Under the pieces are notes generated by a model. The model was not told the origin of the DNA, did not search any database, and worked only from the letters and a program-made list of their open reading frames with translations. DNA of 64,000 nt, from contig CM060698.1 of assembly GCA_030686995.1 (NCBI GenBank), positions 140,511,106 to 140,575,105 on the forward strand, read 5' to 3'. This DNA comes from Artemisia argyi. Its lineage: Eukaryota > Streptophyta > Magnoliopsida > Asterales > Asteraceae. The translations under genes were made by a program, and so were the position numbers. Of the stretch, positions 1 through 13,028 are shown piece after piece; within the stretch, counting starts at the first letter, position 1; every line of letters begins with the position of its first letter.

Positions 1-634
1 TGAGTTCTGTTTTATCTGTGAGTATCTTGAAACTCTTTGCTTGTTTCGGAAAGGAGTTACAGTTTAATATGTTATGATCTATATTCCATCACCGGCCAGA
101 TTTGCATGTACACAAAGCTGAAAAGTATAAACAGTAAAAGAGCGTTATAAAGATGAAACAAACATAAAAGTTACAGTAAGAAAGAATCCAATTCGCAGTT
201 TGAATGTGAAGGTGTCAAATGAGCGGGTCAGATGGGTGATTATTTGGTATGGGTCAGATTAGGATGACCCATATCATATATTGTCCAAAAACATATACTA
301 CAAATTGTATTTCAAATATGATTACAACAAATCTTTGAAAAACACGATTGATAAATTTATGCAATCAGATTTACTTTGGACACTTTCCACTGTTTTCTTT
401 TTGGCTAATTATAAATTTTTACCCAAGTGACCCGCTAGAGATGAAAGATACCAAAATCGACCCATTTAAGTGTAAAAGGCTAAATTTGTTTCTTACATTA
501 TCTGAATTCTTCTCTTGAAGTCGATGTTAAAGATTCTGTAGCCGTTTGCTCATGGAAGACTGACAACATCGAAATATAGAGAGCAAGATTAGATAAAAAC
601 ATAATTCACCGGGTATAAACCCTTTATCCCCCCT

Positions 635-673
<39 letters not shown>

Positions 674-1169
674 AAAAAAAAAAAAAAAAAGATTAGATAA
701 AAACATAAATCCAGCTGAAAACATATGGAGCAATTTTGGCATATACTAATTAACTGAATATATCACATCCATCAATGAGTGATTGTTGAAATATAATTCC
801 GAGTAAACTTTATAAATTTGGTCAACTAGAAAATGGATCATAGTTGGTAAAAATCAGAATTTTCTTTGTTAGTAAAGCTTATTTATGCAAATACTCGGTA
901 TCTTATTATCTTTACAAGATTAGTTTTCAACAACCACTTACTGGTAAACTTGAGGCTCAAATAAGTTAGCAGCAACCACCATAGAAAATCAGCATTGATC
1001 TGCATAAATGAAAATGAGCCATGGTGATACTTCCTAGAGGCGGAAACTTTGACACCTTTACTTATGAATGGATTGGTCAGTTACCCAATTCAAGTGACTG
1101 TTGTACAGACTTTGATGCTTGAGAGAATTCACAAAAAGGGTTAACATAACACGTCACGCACCTTGTACT
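1..1169. other. Intergenic, 3' flank of the NTPase gene
   Basis: No reading frame with recognisable protein similarity was seen. The stretch is AT-rich and carries one poly-C/poly-A tract. It lies downstream of the minus-strand NTPase gene and should contain its 3' UTR and polyadenylation region, but I could not place a poly(A) site. Confidence 0.6.
628..690. repeat. Poly-C tract joined to poly-A tract
   Basis: About 36 C (one T interruption) run directly into about 27 A. It gives rise to a spurious low-complexity reading frame on the minus strand. Length is likely unreliable in the assembly. Confidence 0.9.
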
Positions 1170-1570
1170 CTATTTATTGCCTACTTGCAACATGAGATGG
1201 CGATAGCTGCGTCCCCTTACAACTCGGTGCCACTGAAAAAGAACTGAATCTTTATAGCCCATTTTGATTCTCTCCTGGACGAGCCTACAAGTTATATAAG
1301 CAATGTTAGCATATGGGACGTTCAAAATGTATTCAGGCGAATCCCAAGTTCCCAGCATGAAAACATACTTACCATCTCACAAGACATCTCTGAATTGCTC
1401 GAGATATTGGGCGACAAAAGGACGGATCACGTTGAACATAGAGTAAGCCAACCTGGGAAGTTTACGAAGTGGAAACCATCGAATCAACATCCATGACTTT
1501 CATGAGGTTCAAAAATAAATATGGTGAAAAAAAGCTTAATTTGATTGTTTTTATTTTTTTAACTTTGTTG

Positions 1571-1626
<56 letters not shown>

Positions 1627-4600
1627 AAAAATTGGGAGGAAATGATATAATCAAGGATCAACTTAAAAGAAAATTGTGTAAATGAAAAGAACCTCAATCA
1701 TTGCATTAGCGGAAGGATCATCGAAAATCTCTAGACTGCAATCAGCGAAATAGTTAATCTGCACAAGTTTAGTGTAACCAATTAGAACTAATGATAATAT
1801 TTGATGACCAAACCAAAGGGATACACACACAGAATTAATCAGGACTTTCCTGTTAAAAAATAGTAAATATGAACCTTATCACGAACATTATTCTTGTACG
1901 CATGGCCATTAGACTTAAATAGTAAATACTGGTATTGTTTCTCTAGCATATTTTTTTAAAGGTGAACAGAAAATGATACTCCCTCCTTCCCAAAATAATT
2001 TCCACCTTTCTACTATAAAGTATATCAAACTAATCACCACTTCTATAATTATTTACAAAATTTCCCAATTTACCCTCCATTATACCCAATCACAGAATTG
2101 CAGTGATAAAGGGTAAACTTGACAATAGACTAGTAATCAACGTAAAAATTGCATATTCGTAAAACCATGTACTCTTTGTCTAGTGGACACTCATTTAAAA
2201 AAGATCGAAGAATATGAAAGGGAAATGTACCCCGAACTCAGCATTGACAAAACATTGGATGAAATCCATTAGTTGAAGCTTAGCCCATTCTGAACGCAAA
2301 GAAGGGTCATCCTTATTTGGAGGGTACCTCCAAGGAGCACCAAATCGTAATTTATCTTTAGGAATTTTCCCCTTTTGAGCATCAAGAGCAAAATTTTGCA
2401 AGAGTGATAGTGCTCTATCCATAGCAGGATTGACAACTGTTACCTGTCAAGTGGGGTCATAACAATATTACATATAATTGTCACAATTGTCTAACAAAGC
2501 CTCTATAATAGAAAATGGTCACAATCTTACTTGCAAATATGCCAGATATGCATCTATGATGTCCTCAAACGTGCTTTCTTTATCACTCATGAGCCTGCAC
2601 AATGAAATTAATGCTAATAAGTATATTTGCTTGGTGAAGTATACAAGACTCAGAGCTAAATTCGGTTACATGAAGGATCCAACAAATGAAGCATTTGAAA
2701 AGGAAAAACACATTACAGAAATTGAACAAGTAAATTGCTTAGCCCATTCCCTAAAAGTGAGTACATCTGACCTTGATAGCCAATCAAACTAATTTACAGG
2801 TTCATATTGGAATAATTGTTTAAATTTAGGTAGATAATGTAAATAAAGTCGGTGCAAATGTGAGGTCGTTTCGCTTCATACCAGATGCCACAAAACAAAA
2901 TCCCTAGAAAGAAACTGATAGTATTTCGGAAATTGCATCTAATACTTACGCCTGGTAATAACTGCTCTGTTTAAGGGCGTATATCTCGAAAAGATGTCGT
3001 GCATTGGGCCCAAGCACCTCAACAATCAAATCCCACTAGAATTTGACAAACAACATAGTTGTTAAAATCTAAATGAGCCTACAGCTGAAACTTTATATAA
3101 TAGCACAAAATTATCAAAAGCGATCAATATGCATCACCTCTGACTGGCTAAAATAGTCCGGAACCATATGTACTTTAGCTTGTTGTGGAGTCCATCCAAA
3201 TGTCTGCAAGGCGCAATGGATCACATATCTTATAAATCATGGCCATAAGCTCCTATAATCTCTAATAAAGTTACCCCTTTGCAGTAAATACTGCTACACT
3301 ATTGATTTGAGAGATACTATTCAGATTCAGAAAGAGGCCAAACAAAAGCTTAATGGTTTTTTATATGTTTCAATTCTTTAGAAATTAGGAAAATGAAGCT
3401 TCAAAAACAGGAAAGCAAAGCTGTAAAAACTTAAGTTACCTCACGGGAAATGAAAATGTCAGGAAATCCAAAATCCATGTATGCTGAGTATGAATAATAG
3501 CTGTAAAATTTTGGTGAAAGTAAACATTAGAGGAAACAAAATGTTGTCATTAATGGATGTTCAGCACTGTGCATGATTTAAAACTAAAATCCATAAAAAT
3601 AAGATAAGTAGGTCTACGCAACACTATGTGCCTTGACTTCGAAAATGATGCATGGCATTATTCTACTAGTTCGAGTGCATAGGGCCACAACCTTCTAGTT
3701 ACATTTCACAATAGTAATCGAGGAGCTTTTCAAAGCATCTCTACGGGACAAAAAATAAAGAAGCAAAATAAGCACGTTATGTGAGCAAAGTACTTGCCTA
3801 GGTCCAATCGATTCAAAGTATTTCTTATGACAAAAACTATTTGCCAGCAGCACAGCAGGGCATAATTATTCCATCTCTACTCTAAGTTCCTTAGTTTAAC
3901 CTCTCAACAGACATTAACATCCATTAATTAAACGGGATGCTTTAAGAACATCTTGAAGCTACACTTCATGCAAATATGATGTAACCAAGGACATGCCACA
4001 AATCAGTCTAATGCACCTTAATTCTTTTCCAGGACCGACAATAGTCATTATTTGCAGGGATGAGTTTTTATTAGCTCTGCCCTGCCCTGCCCTGATGCAA
4101 TAGGTAATTACTTCCATATTGTGCGCATATAGTTAATAAAGGGCCTTTACTTAATATTTCCAATCATAAAAAGCAGATATTCTGCCAACAAGAATATTAG
4201 CATTGTTGGCATGGTTAAACAAAGTAGGTGAAACTGGCAAAAGAAGACTGTTAAAAAGTAGAAACAATGGTATCTTACGCCCAGTGTGCTTTGATATTAC
4301 AGTGTTTTTGGTGTTGTGTACGTATGCAGGTCTAGTTTAATTTGTACATTCGCAATCAAGGATGTATACATTAACAAAGACAAAACTTGTCAACTATTGT
4401 GTGGCACTAGTGGATCACACTACGTAACTATCTCACTCTTTGGAAATTTAATCATTGCATAAAACATGCATTTACAGAGAATTGTAACTCACTCTTCAAA
4501 CAACATTGTGACATATCAAGTACAAAACTAAATGATTCAATCAATCAACACTATGACTTTCTACTGCACAAAGATGTGATCTAGAGAAACTAATCTATTT

Positions 4601-6250
4601 TGTGGCAAAAACAGAAGGCTTGCATAATCGGAGCTAATGATTCTGTCATGAGATTTGAGTATTACCTGTCAGAAGTTACGAAAATAACTGGCAGACACAT
4701 CTCATTTGCACCTAGAGCTATTATTCTCCAGATCAGACTGTCATGATACATCGGTGCAGAGACTGATGAATTATCCACCAAAGCAGCATGCTTCAAGACT
4801 TCAATATTGTTTATTACCAACTTTGGCTGTTCCACAAACCACATAGAAAAAGGAAAAAGCAAAGTTATTATCAGCATAAGCACTAAAAATATTGAATCTT
4901 TTTATCAACATTAACAGCATATGAACTGACTCCCTGATTCAAGAAATCATAATAATTACTTCGACCCAAAAGAATGTATGATTTGAAAGATTATAAGCGT
5001 TAAATAAGACTAACAAAAACTAAAGAGGTCAGCAGAAAGGTGGGCCAAGTTTCGCAACAGCAAAATACAACCAAGATCTCGTCTGATGGCTTAAGAGTCC
5101 GTTAAACATATTAAAAGCATGGCCAATTTGCAATAATCACTATCACTTCAATTACTACAAAAAGTAGGCCAAAACATATACTCATGATTGAACTTCGTTT
5201 AACTTGGTACATATTTGTCTATATCAACTTGAGGGTTTAGCACTAAATCATTAAGGATGGCATTAAGCAGCATGGCACATGCTCACATATTGGCATGATA
5301 AACATGTTCACATATACATTTCCCTAATAATTACACTACGTTTTGCTAGTAATAAACTTAAGCATCGTTCCCACACAATACCTGAAAGTAATCAGCTTGA
5401 GCAGCACTCGACAACAACTCCAACAACAAATAAGGCCAATCAGTAGCCGAATTCGCCAAACTCCTCGAAACCCCACCCGTCTCATTCAAATGCTTAACCG
5501 CATTCGCCCTAAACCCTTGTTGAACCCTAATCACCTCTTTAGCCAATCTCAACGCCACTAACCCTTCCTTATAATACAACCCCTCTTCCACAGTCAAATC
5601 CCCACCCTTCCCCCTCACCCCCAAAACCCCGTCTTTCTCTTCAGCGTTTAACCTAACACTTAACACGCGTATCGCCTTATCCCACAACCCCACCGTATTA
5701 ACCTTTTTCGACAAACCCCTTTTTGACGCCACTACACCCTTATCAACTCCTATAATCTTTTCCAACACCGTATCCAAACAATGCCACTTTTTCAAAGTCC
5801 TAAAAACCTCACTAGACCCAATAACACCCAAATTAACCCCATTTACCGCCATTTTTTCTAGACAAGTTTCCAAATCATTTTTCAATGTATCAAGCCTCGG
5901 TTTTTCGCAATTCGACCAACTCCCCCAAGGAAATGAATTCCCATTACTAGGATGATTACCTTTAACCGAAGAACCAAAATCAATGTACCCAGTAACATGA
6001 GGACCTTTATTCCAAGATTCCATAAACCCTGAAATGAAATAACAAAAAGATCATTAATTTATAAAAAAATAACATAAAACAAAGATATTTAAAACATGGG
6101 TTACTTACTTTCTAGGATTAAGGTTGTTTTGCCGGTGCCACGTGGACCATGGAGGATGAGTGGTTGGTGGACACGGTGGCGATGAGCATGGTTGTTTAAG
6201 ATTGTTTCCATTATTGGTCTTGGGATTATTCTCCATGGTTTTTGCACCAT
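1170..6250 (-). CDS. P-loop NTPase (AAA-like) protein, 11 exons, 566 aa
   Basis: Minus-strand exons: 6109-6250, 5382-6028, 4666-4826, 3440-3500, 3138-3203, 2950-3035, 2531-2594, 2231-2443, 1693-1758, 1373-1452, 1170-1284. All have GT donors and AG acceptors and all phases agree, giving 567 codons including stop. The start codon precedes KPWRIIPRP. A Walker A motif, GPRGTGKTT, sits at residues 35-43 at the end of exon 1. Later conserved-looking blocks include YMDFGFPDIFISRE, FGWTPQQAKVH, EVLGPNARHLFE, RFGAPWRYPP and the C-terminal VRGRSYRHLMLQVG. The length and block order fit a conserved plant family of AAA-like P-loop NTPases of unknown role; this is recognition from memory, not a search. 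The expected Walker B position reads LVINNIE and lacks the usual acidic residue, so ATP hydrolysis is uncertain. ATP/GTP binding is inferred from Walker A only. Nothing suggests it is broken. Confidence 0.88.
1573..1624. repeat. Poly-A tract in intron
   Basis: About 52 consecutive A within the intron between exons 9 and 10 of the NTPase gene. It may be the tail of a decayed retroposon, but no body was recognised. Confidence 0.85.
1978..2200. mobile_element. Decayed Stowaway-like MITE (uncertain)
   Basis: The left edge, CTCCCTCCTTCCCAAAATAA, resembles the Stowaway consensus CTCCCTCCGTCCC. The right end is degraded: only a GTGGACACT-type segment near 2180 is compatible with a terminal repeat, and no clear TA duplication pair was seen. 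It lies in the intron between exons 8 and 9 of the NTPase gene. Confidence 0.4.
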
Positions 6251-6400
6251 GGTTTTACTGTGTGTGTGAAATGAAGGATGATGAACAATGGCGGCTGATG
6301 GTGGTGATTAGTTTTGTGTTGGTGTCAAAATAGGCCCCTTGTAAAATGAAGACTTTTCATGAGATCTTGTGACTGTTTGGGTGGGGGTCGCGGTTAGGTT
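6251..6400 (-). promoter_or_regulatory. Upstream region of the NTPase gene
   Basis: This holds the 5' UTR and proximal promoter. It has a GT-rich run next to the start codon and a segment that resembles the region upstream of the F-box gene starting at 35976 (shared words include TTTTGTGTTGGTGT and GTGTGTGAAATGA). No clear TATA box was identified. Confidence 0.5.
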
Positions 6401-7075
6401 TGGATGACTGAACACGACTTGTTTAAGTAATCGAGTGAGTAGTGTTAGTCTTATTGGGTTTATCGTAAAAACGACTTAAACATACTAGACGAATACAAGC
6501 GTAAAGCGACGGTATATAGAGACAAATAGCTATATTTGCGAAGTTTTGGTTCTTGTGCAACCCTTTATCAGGGCCGTCTAGTTGATTTCAGAAGCCTTGT
6601 GTCATAATTACAAGTAAATATTGCTTTGTCTTGGGCCTACTAATGCAACCTAGTTCGTTATAACCGAGACTCTGATACCAATCTGTCACACTCCCAAATC
6701 GCAGTGAAAGAGAGCGGGCCAAGTGGTTATCTCAACCATTTTCAAAACCGATCACACATGCACGTAAATTTGGATGATTTATTTGCAGAGATCATTGGAA
6801 TTTAGATGAAAGATGATGTAAACAAGATGAGATTTGAAGACATTAATTGGTATATCATATTCCTTTTATTAATTGATCAGGGAACTTGTTATATAATTTT
6901 ATATTTTAAATATTTTTATGTTTTTATGATAACATGTACTATTCTCAATCATAGCTCACGACCATTACAATGGATGACTCACATTTATGCCAGGTGTGGC
7001 ACGAGTTATACCCGATTTTAGGTCACGAAGTGCAAAAAGATTTCAAAACAGCCGTTTTTTGTGGTATATGTAAAC

Positions 7076-7121
<46 letters not shown>

Positions 7122-7173
7122 AATCTACTTTTGTTTCTTATGGTGCAACTTTGTTTAGCCCAACATTTTTTTT
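6401..7173. other. Intergenic with retrotransposon remnant and poly-A
   Basis: No gene was recognised. It contains the LTR/PBS remnant at 6663-6690 and a run of about 40 A at 7078-7120. Short frames around 6806-7158 have no recognisable similarity. Confidence 0.5.
6663..6690 (-). mobile_element. Remnant LTR end plus primer binding site
   Basis: Read on the minus strand: TGTGACA, spacer GAT, then TGGTATCAGAGTC. The intact chromovirus here has TGTTACA-GAT-TGGTATCAGAGCC at its 5' LTR/PBS junction (13019-13046). The same spacing and initiator-Met-tRNA complementarity indicate a fossil LTR/PBS junction of a related element in opposite orientation. The rest of that element was not recognised. Confidence 0.55.
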
Positions 7174-7607
7174 GTGCAACATCCATTTAAAAATCCTGGG
7201 TCCATCCTTGACCATTACTACCTAATTATTTTCAACATCCTTAAAGGAACATTTGTGATAATAGACAACAATGAATCGGATGCAACATGCAAAGGAAAGT
7301 ACAAAGAAAACTTTGAGTTTGAGGTAAGAAACATTTTTCTATATGTTGGATTTTTTTTGTTATTATTTTTTTAATAAAGTATAATATCACAATTCACAAG
7401 TGATGAATAAAGGAATAATGGTATGTGACTGTCGTTTTCTATTATTTTTTTCAGAGGGATATGTTTATAAGGCACTTGATGGTATATGCTCATCTGAAAG
7501 TAGACAATGTGATGAGGGAGGATAAAAATACAAAAATCTTAAAAATGAAATGCAAGACAAAGAATAGATTTTGGTTTGTACATGATGATCCATATGAAGG
7601 TTCATGA
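7174..7607 (+). pseudogene. Ulp1-like (C48) cysteine protease fragment
   Basis: Two in-phase exon candidates, 7174-7323 and 7455-7607, are joined by a GT...AG intron. They would encode about 100 residues. The first carries DHYYLIIFNI followed by FVIIDNN, resembling the catalytic-His region of Ulp1-type proteases found in plant transposon-associated genes. The second carries FIRHLMVY, resembling the segment that follows the catalytic Cys (DCGVFLMRH type), but no DCG is present. It is much shorter than the roughly 200-residue domain, so it is probably a decayed fragment. Further open frames at 7701-7986 may be its continuation. Confidence 0.4.
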
Positions 7608-7989
7608 AGAGGGAATGTGACAAAATGGCAAACAGGCTTGGTGGAAGAAACAAACAAAACTCATCGAATGCAATGCAGATGGACAACATGAGATGAAGAT
7701 ATGCAGCAAAGACGATGCTTCATGAAGTTAACGAAAGATGATGTCAGACTATGCAATCAAGTTTGCTGCAGAGAACCCAAACAAAGAAGAAATGAAGAAG
7801 CTTATGGAGGAAGGAATAAAGAGAAAGATAGCGGAACTAAAGATGACTGGACAAAGGAGATGCAAAAAGCAAACTTGCATGATTTCTCTTAAATTTGATA
7901 TAAAAACACTTAGTAATTTTCTTTTGCTGCTTAGTTTAGGAATAATAGGCCAAATCATTATGGTATTGCCGAACCACGCAATGTGATGG

Positions 7990-8572
7990 ACAACGTCCGA
8001 GTTTAGGGTTACCTAATAAGGATGCGCTCTATTAGGTCACGAACCAAATTGCCTCGTGCCAGAGGTTGTACTACATTTTGGACTGGCTAGGTCATTTAGA
8101 TGTCTAAACAATGAAGATTGTTAAACTTAGTTTATAAATATGGTAGAGTGATAGTCACAAGGTTGTTTGCTTCTAGTTGGAATTGAACTTGAGACCTATC
8201 TTAGAGTGATAGTAACAAGTTTTTTTTGCCACTAGCCCATCGCTGAGTGGTTCCTCAGCTTAATTATTTGTATTTCTTAAATTGTTGTTTTGTGTTTAAA
8301 TAGTTTGTACAATATCTTTAATATTTGTATTGCTTAACTTAAATTTAACAGATGTTTAGTGACATTTAATGAAAAAAAAGGGTTAGACAAACATAATTCC
8401 AATGAAGTCAAAGGTTTAGATGCTTATAATGATAAAAAGGCCCTTAAAAGCACATGAAATTATCATGTTTGTTTATTTATAACACCAAACAACCATAGCA
8501 CACATTACAATCCTTGCATATTAGATAAAATATTCTTGTTGATCACAAAAACAAGATAGTCGTATTATGAGG
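7990..8572. other. Spacer; start of the F-box tandem duplication
   Basis: No gene was seen. From about 8219 it matches the region 25606-25950 and so forms the left edge of the duplicated F-box unit. Confidence 0.6.
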
Positions 8573-9446
8573 TCAACTCTCAACAAAACAAATCTCACAA
8601 TCCTTCGAAGCCTTTGCATGTATAGCCAAGTTTTTGCGCAGCCTTGTCTTCTCTGTGAAGGATAACATAGGAGCATACTCGAGTGTTAGTGTCTTTAAAA
8701 CATATGATTTTCCCAACATGAACTTCAAGAACCGCATATCATCCCAGTAGCACTTGGCATTTGCATATTTCATTGTCTTAAGGCTCAGAAGCATACAAGT
8801 GGGAGCATACTCTGGTTCTTCCCAGCAACCCTCATTTGGCTTTTAATTTAATTAACACAAGAAAGATAAACAAAATGTACTGTTATTTAAGGATAAACTA
8901 AGTTTGGAACTGTCTAAGAAAGTTTTTAATTTTAGTACCTTTTCAATGCTTAAATATTCCAACTCTGAACAACTTTCAAGAATTTGAGTGAGTAACTGCC
9001 ATCTCAGACCATCATAACCGTTTAACTCCAATCGCTTCAAATTTGGATACTTCAAATTTGCATGCTTCCCGTTAGGGTACTTAGTTGAATGAATGAAAAT
9101 AAGAATCCGTAAGTATCACTAAGTGAGATATAACAAAAAGAAACTCTAACTAATAATACAAATTTTAAAAGAACTAAATATTTAAAAAAAAGAAACTTAC
9201 GATCGTTGAGGAAATGTACTTAGCTCCACTTAGTCTTTTCAAAAGATCAGCCAATAGACGAGAATTATTTATTTCACATGATACTCTTGCCTCAACCTTA
9301 GACGACAAATCTTCAATGAAAAAGTTAGAACACAAGTTCCCATCAAGAAAGAGGTGTTCAAGATTAGGGACATTTAAAAAAACTTTGTTAACTACTGGTC
9401 TTGATTGCCTAATTGTTAGTTTCAATTTCTTCAAAGTAGGAATTTT
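8573..9446 (-). pseudogene. F-box/LRR/FBD gene, 3' half (split by retrotransposon)
   Basis: This is the 3' part of the left F-box copy: end of exon 1 (9201-9446), exon 2 (8939-9079) and exon 3 (8573-8839) with its stop. Exon lengths of exons 2 and 3 (141 and 267 bp) equal those of the intact paralogue at 25981-27603. It encodes leucine-rich repeats (NVFLNVPNLEHLFLDG-like, SELEYLSIEKV) and an FBD-type C-terminus ending in CEICFVES. The reading frame is open here, but the chromovirus separates it from the F-box half at 23278-23970. The gene product cannot be made as in the paralogue. Confidence 0.85.
9442..9446. repeat. Target site duplication, left (ATTTT)
   Basis: ATTTT immediately precedes the 5' LTR and is repeated at 23278-23282 right after the 3' LTR. 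The paralogue at about 26911-26930 shows the uninterrupted site. Confidence 0.85.
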
Positions 9447-10027
9447 TGTGACAACCGGCAGTTTAGGGAGTTATTTTAAAAACCCGCATTACGATTAAAG
9501 TTCGTTTATAATTTTTATTTAAAATTTTATTTCACAACGAACTTGTAAGACCTATTTTATGAATAATTATGGATTATTGATGTTATGGAATTCGTGAATT
9601 ATTTTCATAATTCATTCTTGATCTTATGCTCGGTGATGTATTCTTAAATTCTCACTTGGTACTACGTTGACTCTGGCACTAGGTTTACCTAACGAAAGAT
9701 TTTATGATTCGTCTTACGAGTCCGACTATATTTTATTTATTTACGAGATGTTTCGTGAGATATTAAACGTTTGAAACGTGTTCGGGTTCGGGCCACATGT
9801 TTTACATTTACCCACGTTACCCGCTCCCCACCGTTAGTAATATTATTATTACTATTATTATTATTATTAACATTTAAAAAAAAAAAAAAAAGAAAAAAAA
9901 AAAAAAAGAAAAAGAGAGTAACTACAAATTTGGTCCTTTGTGGTTCGGTTCACACAACAACACCAACACCTCACACACTCATCTCTCTCACTCTCATCTC
10001 CCTCTCTTGCAAACCCTAGCCGCCGGC

Positions 10028-10035
10028 TATATATT
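10028..10035 (+). promoter_or_regulatory. LTR TATA box
   Basis: TATATATT lies after a pyrimidine-rich CT tract and an AAACCCTAGCCGCCG segment that resembles plant promoter/5' UTR sequence. It is conserved at 20278-20285 in the 3' LTR. Confidence 0.5.
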
Positions 10036-12290
10036 CCGGCCGCCACCACTCCACCGCCGATAAACACCACACACAAACACCACCACCGTACTCCACACAT
10101 CCTTCTCCATCTTTTGAAGCATTTCACGCGCCAAGAACAAGAAGCCACCACCATTTGCTTGTCCCACCGCCGCGCGTACACCACCACACCACCTCTATTT
10201 TCGAAGTTTTATAATAGATCCGTGTTTTAGAAGGTGAGAAAACGCGTCTTTACGCGAGGGTTTTTACCAAACCGAGTCAAACTCGGATTTTATATGGTAT
10301 TGGGGTTTAAAAACTACAAATCTTTTTTTAAAGATTTGATAAAGATTAGTTTGGTATCTGATGTGGGTCGATTTGGGTTCGGTTTGTGGAAGGATTTGAT
10401 TGTTTCATGATTTGTCGAGGCTTTGATTCTTGATTCGAGCCTAACCGAGACCCTTGAGGTCTCGGGGTCATCTTTGGTTGCTCGTAAAACCAAGTCGAGA
10501 CCCATATGGGGCTCTCGTTTGGTTGTGACTCGAGCCTAGGGCTCGTTATTACTGTGGATCGACTCTTACGAGTCACGGCTCGATGTCGTAATATTGTGGT
10601 TAATGCCGAGACCCTTATGGGTCGATTGGCTAAATTGTTGTGCTCGTTGGAGCCTGTTTGGTTACTTTGATGATTGGTTCGAGCCTTTGTGCTCATGGTT
10701 TGGACCGCGACTCAATTGAGTCGAGTAAGACTCGGGTTTGGCTTGGTAAACCATCCCGAATGTGACCTTGGATTATATTCATTTTCATTATTATTATTGT
10801 TGCCAACTTGGTTTTGATATTGATTTGGTTGTTTACTTACTTGGCCGAACACTTGTGGGTCGAGACCACGTTTGGTCTCGACAATGGTATTATGGTATTG
10901 ATTGTGGAGTTGTTGACGAAAAGTGTGACTGGGGACCGATGTGAGACGGTCACTTAGATTGACGGAGATAGGTTAGTCGGGTGCCGTAGTCGGACCCTAT
11001 TGTTGTAGCACGTGTATTGGGATTGATTTGGACGGAGATGTATTGTTTTATGACATTTGTTATTATTTTGGACTTGGACAATGAGCCGAGAGTCATGACT
11101 CGGACATGTGACCATTTCGTATGACTCGATAACTATTACAAATAAAACATAAATAATAAAACTCGTAATAATAGTTATTGATAATATAAACGTTCATATG
11201 AATATATAGACGTGAATAACGGATATATAATTATATAAGCGCGTATATTAGTAATAATAATAATCACGAGTCGTATTATAAATAATACAATTAGATATAT
11301 ATTAGGCTACGAAAGTGGCGTAATATTAATGAACGTATTATTATTATAAAAATTTGTTATAAAATGAGAAACTCTCGACAATTATTAAACATTTAATAAA
11401 AAGGTCATTTTGTTATATATAATAAATAAACTTATCGAGTTATGCGGAATCGTTGTCACTCGAGTCCAGGTAAGTTATAATTGTGACTTTCGTGTTGTCA
11501 CGGATATATGACGATTAATATAAACGTTTTCTATAACAAAATAACCACTTAACCGAAAGGTTGAATCGGGTTATTTGGCTATATGAAATGAATATATTAA
11601 TGGGCATCGTATCCTACGACGCCCATAGGTTGTGGTATACGTAAAGTGTAATAAATTGCGAGTGTATATATCGGGAAATCTGGCCAATTTGACGATATAT
11701 ATGAGGAATTTATTGGACTATGATATCTACCATATAGTATTTATGTGCTATGTGTTTTAGGTTGGGTGTAATCTTGGAACGGTATGTTACGTAAATAAAT
11801 ATGAGGATTATCAAATCGACGGATTTGATAAACTTCGGCGATTTATTTAAATGATATATTGGGCTAATATTAGATCCATAGTTTATTTTATTTATTCTTT
11901 ATGTGACCTTTTGGTTTGTTTTGAGTCGACCCACCACCCGTATGGATACCAAACGCAAACACGCCAAACTAATACGAAATGGATTTCGGAAATAAAACGG
12001 ATTCTCGTCCGGGTTTGGGAATATTTTGAAATTGAGAATATGATTTCTGAACGAGTTAATATTGTTAGGTCGTGCCAAGTCCGTAGTTGCTGTTTCGTGA
12101 GTTATTATACATCTTATTTCTACCGACTTCTTCTTGCTATTATCTGGACTTGAGGTGAGTCATAGCCCCACTTTTTACTCTTGAACTATGTTTTCAATAC
12201 TTGGGGTGAGAAACGTGCAAATTATTTTATGTGGACTATTATCGCTTTTATATTCTTCCTAAACTTGCTATGCGTATGGACTAGGATCTA

Positions 12291-12480
12291 TTGTCAGCTT
12301 TAGTCACACATGTTGTGTGTACTATTCAAGGTTGGCTTATTTGGTTATTGGTGGATTGTGAGCTTTAGTCACATATATGTTGTGTGTACTATTCAAGGTT
12401 GGCTTATTTGGTTATTTGGAATTGTCAGCTTTAGTCACATATATGTTGTGTGTACTATTCAAGGTTGGCTTATTTAGATA
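12291..12480 (+). repeat. Three tandem copies of a ~65-bp unit in 5' LTR
   Basis: Each unit starts near TTGTCAGCTTTAGTCACA and ends GGTTGGCTTATTTGG. The first copy has CACACATGTTG and the others CACATATATGTTG. The same array is at about 22543-22730 in the 3' LTR. Confidence 0.85.
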
Positions 12481-13028
12481 CTGTAGCGTGCACCTATAGG
12501 TTATTAATACTTCGGAGGTTATCCGAGTATTTATTGGTATTGCGGGGGTTACCCGAATATCTATGTTAGAACGGAGGGTATCCGTGTGTTAGGTTGGAGC
12601 GGAGGGTATCCGCAGGCTTTTAGCGAATCCTTAGTCTAGCTAGCAAGCGTTTTGCGTATATGTCCACTATATTGTTAGATGAATTTAAACCTATGATCTC
12701 ACCAGCGAAAGCTGACTTTTAGCACGTTTTCTCAGGTAATTAAGTGATGATTTGCATGCTTGGAATGGAAGGCTCGGCCAAGGCTCATGGTTTATGGATC
12801 TATTTTTCTAAACTCTGATAATAAATTTTGGACCTACTGTTATTTATTTTGGGCCTGACTCTGCATGATGTTGGGATAAATGTAAACGTTAAAACCCCGT
12901 TTTGGTTGTGTTTTTATTATGTTTACTTTATCTCATTCTATATTGTCTTGTGTTGGATACCAATCCCCATAGCACCCCGAAAGCTTGTTGAGTCTTCCGC
13001 TGTATCAAATTTTGGGGGTGTTACAGAT

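Larger units (their letters stand above)
9447..13025 (+). repeat. 5' LTR of the chromovirus
   Basis: Begins TGTGACAACCGG and ends GGTGTTACA (TG...CA). It is 3,579 bp, longer than most plant gypsy LTRs. It carries a TATA box at 10028, a short ATT microsatellite, A-rich tracts and three tandem copies of a roughly 65-bp unit at 12291-12480. Long antisense frames here are not supported as genes. Confidence 0.95.

Noticed and set aside
2944..2956. Apparent GC splice donor (CAG|GCGTAAG) at exon 6 of the NTPase gene
   Set aside because: Moving the border two bases to GGC|GTAAGT gives a normal GT donor and keeps the phase with exon 7.
5343..5561. Plus-strand 72-codon frame
   Set aside because: Antisense shadow of exon 2 of the NTPase gene.
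9867..10696. Long frames on both strands in the 5' LTR (repeated at 20132-20828)
   Set aside because: Non-coding LTR sequence; present in both LTRs and without protein similarity.
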